This document shows, piece after piece, positions 8,001-10,712 of a DNA stretch of 10,712 nt (positions are counted from its first letter, which is position 1; each line of letters opens with the position of its first letter). The notes beneath the pieces were generated by a model. That model had not been told where the DNA came from and did no database searches. It worked only from the letters and a program-made list of their open reading frames with translations. The translations under genes were made by a program, and so were the position numbers. This DNA is from Auxenochlorella pyrenoidosa (Eukaryota; Chlorophyta; Trebouxiophyceae; Chlorellales; Chlorellaceae), in the NCBI GenBank assembly GCA_001430745.1, contig KQ482018.1, positions 260,663-271,374 of the forward strand. The letters are read 5' to 3'.

Positions 8001-10335
8001 ATGTGCTGAGGTAGAGTGCGGGGGTTCGTCGCGAGTGCGGCGCTCCCACTCTGCAGCGGCCTCGTTCGCCGGTCCCTGCCCTCACCCACGCGCGCGCTGC
8101 CGGCTGGTGCAGGGCAGCGTGCTGCGCTGCGATGTGCAGGGCCGGCTAGTCATGAAGGCCTTCCTGTCGGGCATGCCAGACATCAAGCTAGGCCTGAACG
8201 ACAAGCTCGAGGTGCGCCGATGGAGGCGGCAGCGCCCCGCGCCACGCGCTGCAGCAGGGGGCTGCGCCCCTGTCACCCGCTGCTCCAGGCTGCGCCAGTG
8301 GCGCTTGCTTGCCTGTAGCTGCTGGCGGGCTGCTGAAAGGGCACCGCCAGGGCGCATCAGCTCAGCCACGGCTGAGGCGCTTTGGGCAGCCGACCCTCCT
8401 GTGATTTATGCCCATCTGCCCCCCAACCTCTGCCGCTTTGGCCCCTGCCCACTGGGGAGAACACCCCCCGCAGGACGTGACCTTCCACCCCTGCGTCAAC
8501 CTGGGGCGCTTCAACGCTGAAAAGGTCGTCTCGTTCGTGCCGCCCGACGGGGAGTTTGAGCTGATGAAGTACCGCTGCACAGGTGGGCTTAAATTGATGG
8601 TACTGCTGCACAGGTGGGTTTTGAGCTGTTGAGCTGATGAAGTACCGCTGCACAGGTGGGGGCACGCCGGGGGCCTCGCTGCACAGGTGGGAGTGGGCAC
8701 GCGCAGGGGCCGCCCCCGCTGCCACGCTGTGTCACGTGGCAGCCCGGGGGTGTGGTCCAGGCGTGGGCGGGCCTGTCACTGAGCGCAACACACTCCCCCC
8801 CCTCCCCCCTGCAGAGGGCATCACCCTGCCCTTCAAGTCCGTGGCACTCATCCAGGAGCACGGGCGCACGCGGATAGACGTGACTGTCAAGGCAAGGGGG
8901 GGAGGCCGGCAGGGCTGCCCTGGCCGTGGCAGAGCACCCGAGCAGTCTTAGATTTAGTTTGGGATCAAGTGGATCTGCCGGCACCCGCAGGCAACTCTTC
9001 GCAGATGGATGTGTGGGTCAGGCTCTGGGCACCGTTGTTGCTCACTGGGTTGCGCCCTGCCGGCCGGCCCCCGCCCGCAGGTCAAGAGCACCTTCCCGCA
9101 GAAGATCTTTGCCACCAACGTCGTGGTGCTGGTGCCGGTGCCCGACCAGACGGCGCGGGCCTCATTCAACCTCACCGCGGGTGCGCTTGCTTGCTTGCTT
9201 GCTTGCTTGTTTAGGCTTTGAGCCTGCCTATTTGCAACCTCACCGCGGGTGCGCCTACTGCGCCCCGGGGCTTCCGGCCACCCGTTGTGCGCGCGCGCAC
9301 ATTCTCCTCTTCTACTCTCCTGTGTGCGCGCGTACATTCCCCCCCTTTTCCCAGGCACAAGTAGCAACCACCAGGCCCCAAGCTGTTGCAGAGCCCACCA
9401 GGGTTACAGTAGGCCGCCTGCTCAAATGCTTTTGCGAGAGCACACAGGCGCCTCCCTGCCTCCCCCCGCCCGCAGGCAAGGCCAAGTACGACGCCAAGCG
9501 GCACGCTCTAGTTTGGAAGCTCAAAAAGTTTGCGGGGGAGGTGGAGCACACCCTGGCGGCGTCGGTGGAGCTCATCGCCACCACCCGCGACCGCAAGCCC
9601 TGGAGCCGCCCGCCGCTCAGCATGAGCTTCCAGGTGCGCTGCCGAGGCGTGTGGCCCCCCGCCCTTGCTTGGTGTGTTGTGCTGCTCAATTTTTTCTTTG
9701 TTTGGCTCCCTGTCCCTTGCTTGGTGTGTTGCGCTGCTCCATCGTTTCTGTGGGCTCTTGCGCACAGCGCCCGCCCCTGCGTTGCCAGCCGCAAGTGCAC
9801 GGCGCTGGCTGTGGGGCTCTCGCACTCCCCAGTACAGCTCCGCCACCCCTTTCACCAGCTGTCAACCCAGTCAGGCCGGCCCCGCACCCCCACCCCCACA
9901 CACAACCCCACTCATTCCTTAAGCCACATGCTCACACCACCACCACCTGACACTCCCCACCCCCCACCCCCCACCCTCGGCGACCCCCCGGCTGCTGCGC
10001 AGGTGCCAATGCACAGCGCCAGCGGCGTGCGCGTGCAGTACCTCAAGGTCTGGGAGAAGAGCTCCTACAAGGTAGGTGCCAGGCAGCTGCCAGGGCTGTG
10101 CTGGCGGCGTGGCAGGCCGGGAGGGCGCCGCGAGGGGCTGCCAGCACATGAGGGAGGGCACGCATCAGGCCCTGGTTGGGGGCTGCCTGGAGCTTGGCCC
10201 ACACCTCGGTGCCCACCCCTGCTGTTGTGTCCACGGCCCTGACGGTTCCGTCGGCTCTGGCCCGTTCTGCCCTGCCAGGTGGACAAGTGGGTGCGCAAGC
10301 TGCTGCGCAGCGGGGACTACCAAGTGCGCCTCTGA
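5027..10335 (+). CDS. AP2M: AP-2 clathrin adaptor complex, mu (medium) subunit
   Basis: Fourteen exons: 5027-5127, 5574-5760, 6352-6399, 6741-6809, 7045-7086, 7273-7335, 7678-7779, 8113-8211, 8474-8582, 8815-8891, 9081-9180, 9476-9633, 10003-10071, 10279-10335; 426 residues, against 438 in Arabidopsis and 435 in human (recalled). The product is the cargo-binding subunit of the plasma-membrane endocytic adaptor. Residues 1 to about 140 are the longin domain ([26 protein letters not shown]); from about 171 the mu-homology domain follows ([48 protein letters not shown]). Tyr-signal pocket residues are present: Phe190, Asp192, Lys219, Trp412, Arg414. Thr168 in NATLQVTG aligns with the AAK1-phosphorylated Thr156 of human mu2. 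The start has a strong context (GCCGCGATGG) and fits the family; in-frame ATGs upstream (4835, 4871, 4910) would add an unrelated extension. Introns 7 and 10 use GC donors. A loop of about 20 residues present in plant and animal proteins is missing between Glu237 and Asp238. Confidence 0.95.
5128..5573 (+). other. AP-2 mu intron 1 (446 bases)
   Basis: Donor GA|GTGAGG and acceptor CCCTTGCAG|G rejoin a split Glu codon, giving DDIERNLASAF as expected for mu subunits. The last 65 bases are an unusually long C/T-rich tract. No exon-edge duplication was seen. Confidence 0.85.
5745..5966 (+). repeat. Six-copy tandem array of the exon 2 donor, 38-base period
   Basis: The end of exon 2 (TTCCTCAGCAGG) with its donor GTGCGC occurs six times. 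The GT of each copy lies at 5761, 5799, 5837, 5875, 5913 and 5951, an exact 38-base spacing. Copies 1-5 differ by few bases; copy 6 diverges after GTGCGC. The first copy is the expected exon end. Between copies are either CATGCTTCTTTTGCAG or CATGCTGGGCATGCAG. The reading frame stays open through the array. Only donors 1 and 4 (114 bases apart, 38 residues) keep the frame into exon 3. Confidence 0.92.
5967..6351 (+). other. Remainder of AP-2 mu intron 2
   Basis: The intron runs from the array to acceptor CCCCTGCAG|CTGGTG at 6352 and is the longest in the gene (591 bases from donor 1). No further exon or element was recognised. A frame left open by read-through of the array stops at 6060. Confidence 0.7.
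6608..6770 (+). repeat. Serial acceptors and duplicated 5' edge of exon 4 (intron 3)
   Basis: The true exon 4 starts at 6741 (CATGCAG|GTCATCAAGGGCAACTTTG). A close copy starts at 6691 (CCCGCAG|GTCATCAAGTCAACTTTG), 50 bases upstream, so out of frame. Just before it, GGGCAGCAAGGG...CCCCCGCAG occurs twice with a 41-base period (from 6608 and 6649), giving a third acceptor-like site ending at 6649. Confidence 0.8.
7242..7268 (+). repeat. Three 9-base units abutting the acceptor of intron 5
   Basis: GCCTGCTGT, GCCTGCTGC and GCCTGCTGT lie in tandem directly before GCAG|GGCTGG. They form the pyrimidine tract of the acceptor and may be another trace of small tandem duplication at a splice site. Confidence 0.6.
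7336..7677 (+). other. AP-2 mu intron 6 (342 bases)
   Basis: CAG|GTGCAC to CCCCGCAG|GTCACC joins Gln170 to the Val that starts the mu-homology domain. A purine-rich, less GC-rich segment at about 7590-7650 differs from the rest of the intron. No exon or repeat family was recognised. Confidence 0.8.
7780..8112 (+). other. GC-AG intron 7 of AP-2 mu
   Basis: Protein conservation needs NMLMSAQ to join GSVLRCD. At that point the sequence reads CAG|GCAAGC, the typical GC-donor context, with acceptor GGTGCAG|GGCAGC. The nearest downstream GT would add residues absent from the family. Confidence 0.85.
8555..8692 (+). repeat. Four donor-bearing copies of the exon 9 end (intron 9)
   Basis: GCTGCACAGGTGGG occurs at the end of exon 9 and three more times; the GTs are at 8583, 8614, 8656 and 8687. 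Copy 3 also repeats the preceding exon bases (GAGCTGATGAAGTACC). Spacing is 31, 42 and 31, so copies 3-4 look like a 73-base duplication of copies 1-2. No alternative donor keeps the frame, and a TGA at 8628-8630 closes read-through from exon 9. Confidence 0.85.
8892..9080 (+). other. GC-AG intron 10 of AP-2 mu
   Basis: DVTVK must join VKSTFPQK to match mu subunits. The donor there is AAG|GCAAGG and the acceptor CCCGCAG|GTCAAG. No GT lies at or next to the required junction. Confidence 0.85.
9167..9254 (+). repeat. 20-base duplication of the exon 11 end and donor (intron 11)
   Basis: The 20 bases ending exon 11 and beginning intron 11 (9167-9186) recur exactly at 9235-9254, giving a second GT at 9249. 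The 68-base offset is not a multiple of three. Between the copies is a GCTT microsatellite (about 9184-9208). Farther on, a GTGCGCGCG-rich segment ending CACATTC or TACATTC also occurs twice (about 9285-9304 and 9322-9338). Confidence 0.85.
9634..10002 (+). other. AP-2 mu intron 12, stop-free and a multiple of three
   Basis: The 369-base intron lies between complete codons (CAG|GTGCGC to TGCGCAG|GTGCCA) and has no in-frame stop, so retention would insert 123 residues into the mu-homology domain. It contains a direct repeat, CCCTTGCTTGGTGTGTTG and flanking bases, at 9662 and again at 9714, and a long C-rich tract before the acceptor. Confidence 0.75.
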
Positions 10336-10636
10336 CAGAGGGTACCCTGGCGGCCAGCTGGCCGGGTGCGCCCGCACCACGCTGCAGCGCTTGACTGACG
10401 GCTCCCACCCAGTGACGCGACCCGACACCTCGTCTCATCTAAATGAACTTGGCATGCTTCACATGTGAACGCTTGTGCTGTCAGGAGGCAGAGCACAGAG
10501 AGATGCATGCAGAGTCACACAACGTCAGTGGGGTACAAGTCAGCAGGGCAGGGCGGATGGTGGGAGGCCGGACGCATGTATTCAGGCCTGCCTGAAGGCA
10601 CCTCATATCGCTCCGCCGGGCGAGCAAATCGCCTTC
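10336..10636. other. Convergent 3' region downstream of AP-2 mu
   Basis: This follows the AP-2 mu stop codon (10333-10335). No TGTAA was found on either strand; the nearest resemblance is TGTGAA near 10464. If the arginine-rich minus-strand reading frame at the edge is a real gene, the two 3' UTRs must share these 300 bases. Confidence 0.4.
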
Positions 10637-10711
10637 TCAGCGCCGCCGGCGGTCCCGAGAGCCAGAGCGCTCGCGGCGGCGGCGATCGTCCTCGCCGCGC
10701 CGTTTCCGCGG
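10637..10711 (-). CDS. Possible C-terminal end of an arginine-rich (RS-like) protein, partial
   Basis: On the minus strand an open frame enters from the right edge and ends at TGA (10639-10637) after 24 residues, including RRRRERSGSRDRRRR. Alternating Arg with Asp, Glu and Ser resembles tails of splicing factors and other RNA-binding proteins. The evidence is weak: it is short, biased composition is easy to obtain in such GC-rich DNA, and no domain is in view. Confidence 0.33.
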   Translation of the reverse strand, partial: PRKRRGEDDRRRRERSGSRDRRRR

Positions 10712-10712
10712 G

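Noticed and set aside
8361..8376. 7-2-7 inverted repeat as a terminator or regulatory hairpin
   Set aside because: It is a short dyad inside intron 8 of a nuclear gene. Such dyads are expected by chance in GC-rich DNA.
8926..10242. Plus-strand 438-codon open frame
   Set aside because: It is AP-2 mu exons 12 and 13 read through parts of introns 10 and 11, exon 11 in the wrong frame, and introns 12 and 13. Only the exonic parts match the family.

Overview
The window looks like nuclear DNA of a green alga, most likely Chlorella-like (Trebouxiophyceae). It is visibly GC-rich, its genes are cut into short exons by introns of about 70 to 590 bases, codon third positions are G/C-rich, and the protein matches fall on plant and green-algal families. 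The lineage is an inference. Nothing prokaryotic, viral or transposon-encoded was seen.

Layout from left to right: (1) the 5' half of a minus-strand gene running off the left edge, encoding a protein with a divergent GATA-type zinc finger (exons 1051-918, 622-388, 155-1). (2) A complete seven-exon minus-strand gene, 4357-1994, for a gamma-class carbonic anhydrase-like protein, the type that forms part of mitochondrial complex I in plants and algae. (3) A divergent intergenic region of about 670 bases. (4) A complete fourteen-exon plus-strand gene, 5027-10335, for the mu (medium) subunit of the AP-2 clathrin adaptor, 426 residues. (5) At the right edge, on the minus strand, a possible last exon of a convergent gene ending in an arginine-rich tail. 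The genes have no obvious common pathway (transcription, respiration, endocytosis), so they look like independent neighbours.

The most unusual feature lies in the introns. In six of them, in both complete genes, a short piece of exon edge with its splice site has been copied into the adjoining intron. The extreme case is AP-2 mu intron 2, where the end of exon 2 and its GT donor occur six times at an exact 38-base period. Other introns carry four donors, two donors, or two to three acceptors. One such copy, in the carbonic anhydrase gene, is an in-frame alternative acceptor adding 26 residues; most others would shift the frame. Three of the 21 introns inferred here need a GC donor instead of GT, and two introns are stop-free and a multiple of three long. 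Together this suggests a locus, or a genome, where tandem duplication at splice junctions is common. Exon boundaries were set by hand from family similarity, reading phase and splice consensus. No transcript data or database search was available, and family sequences were recalled from memory.
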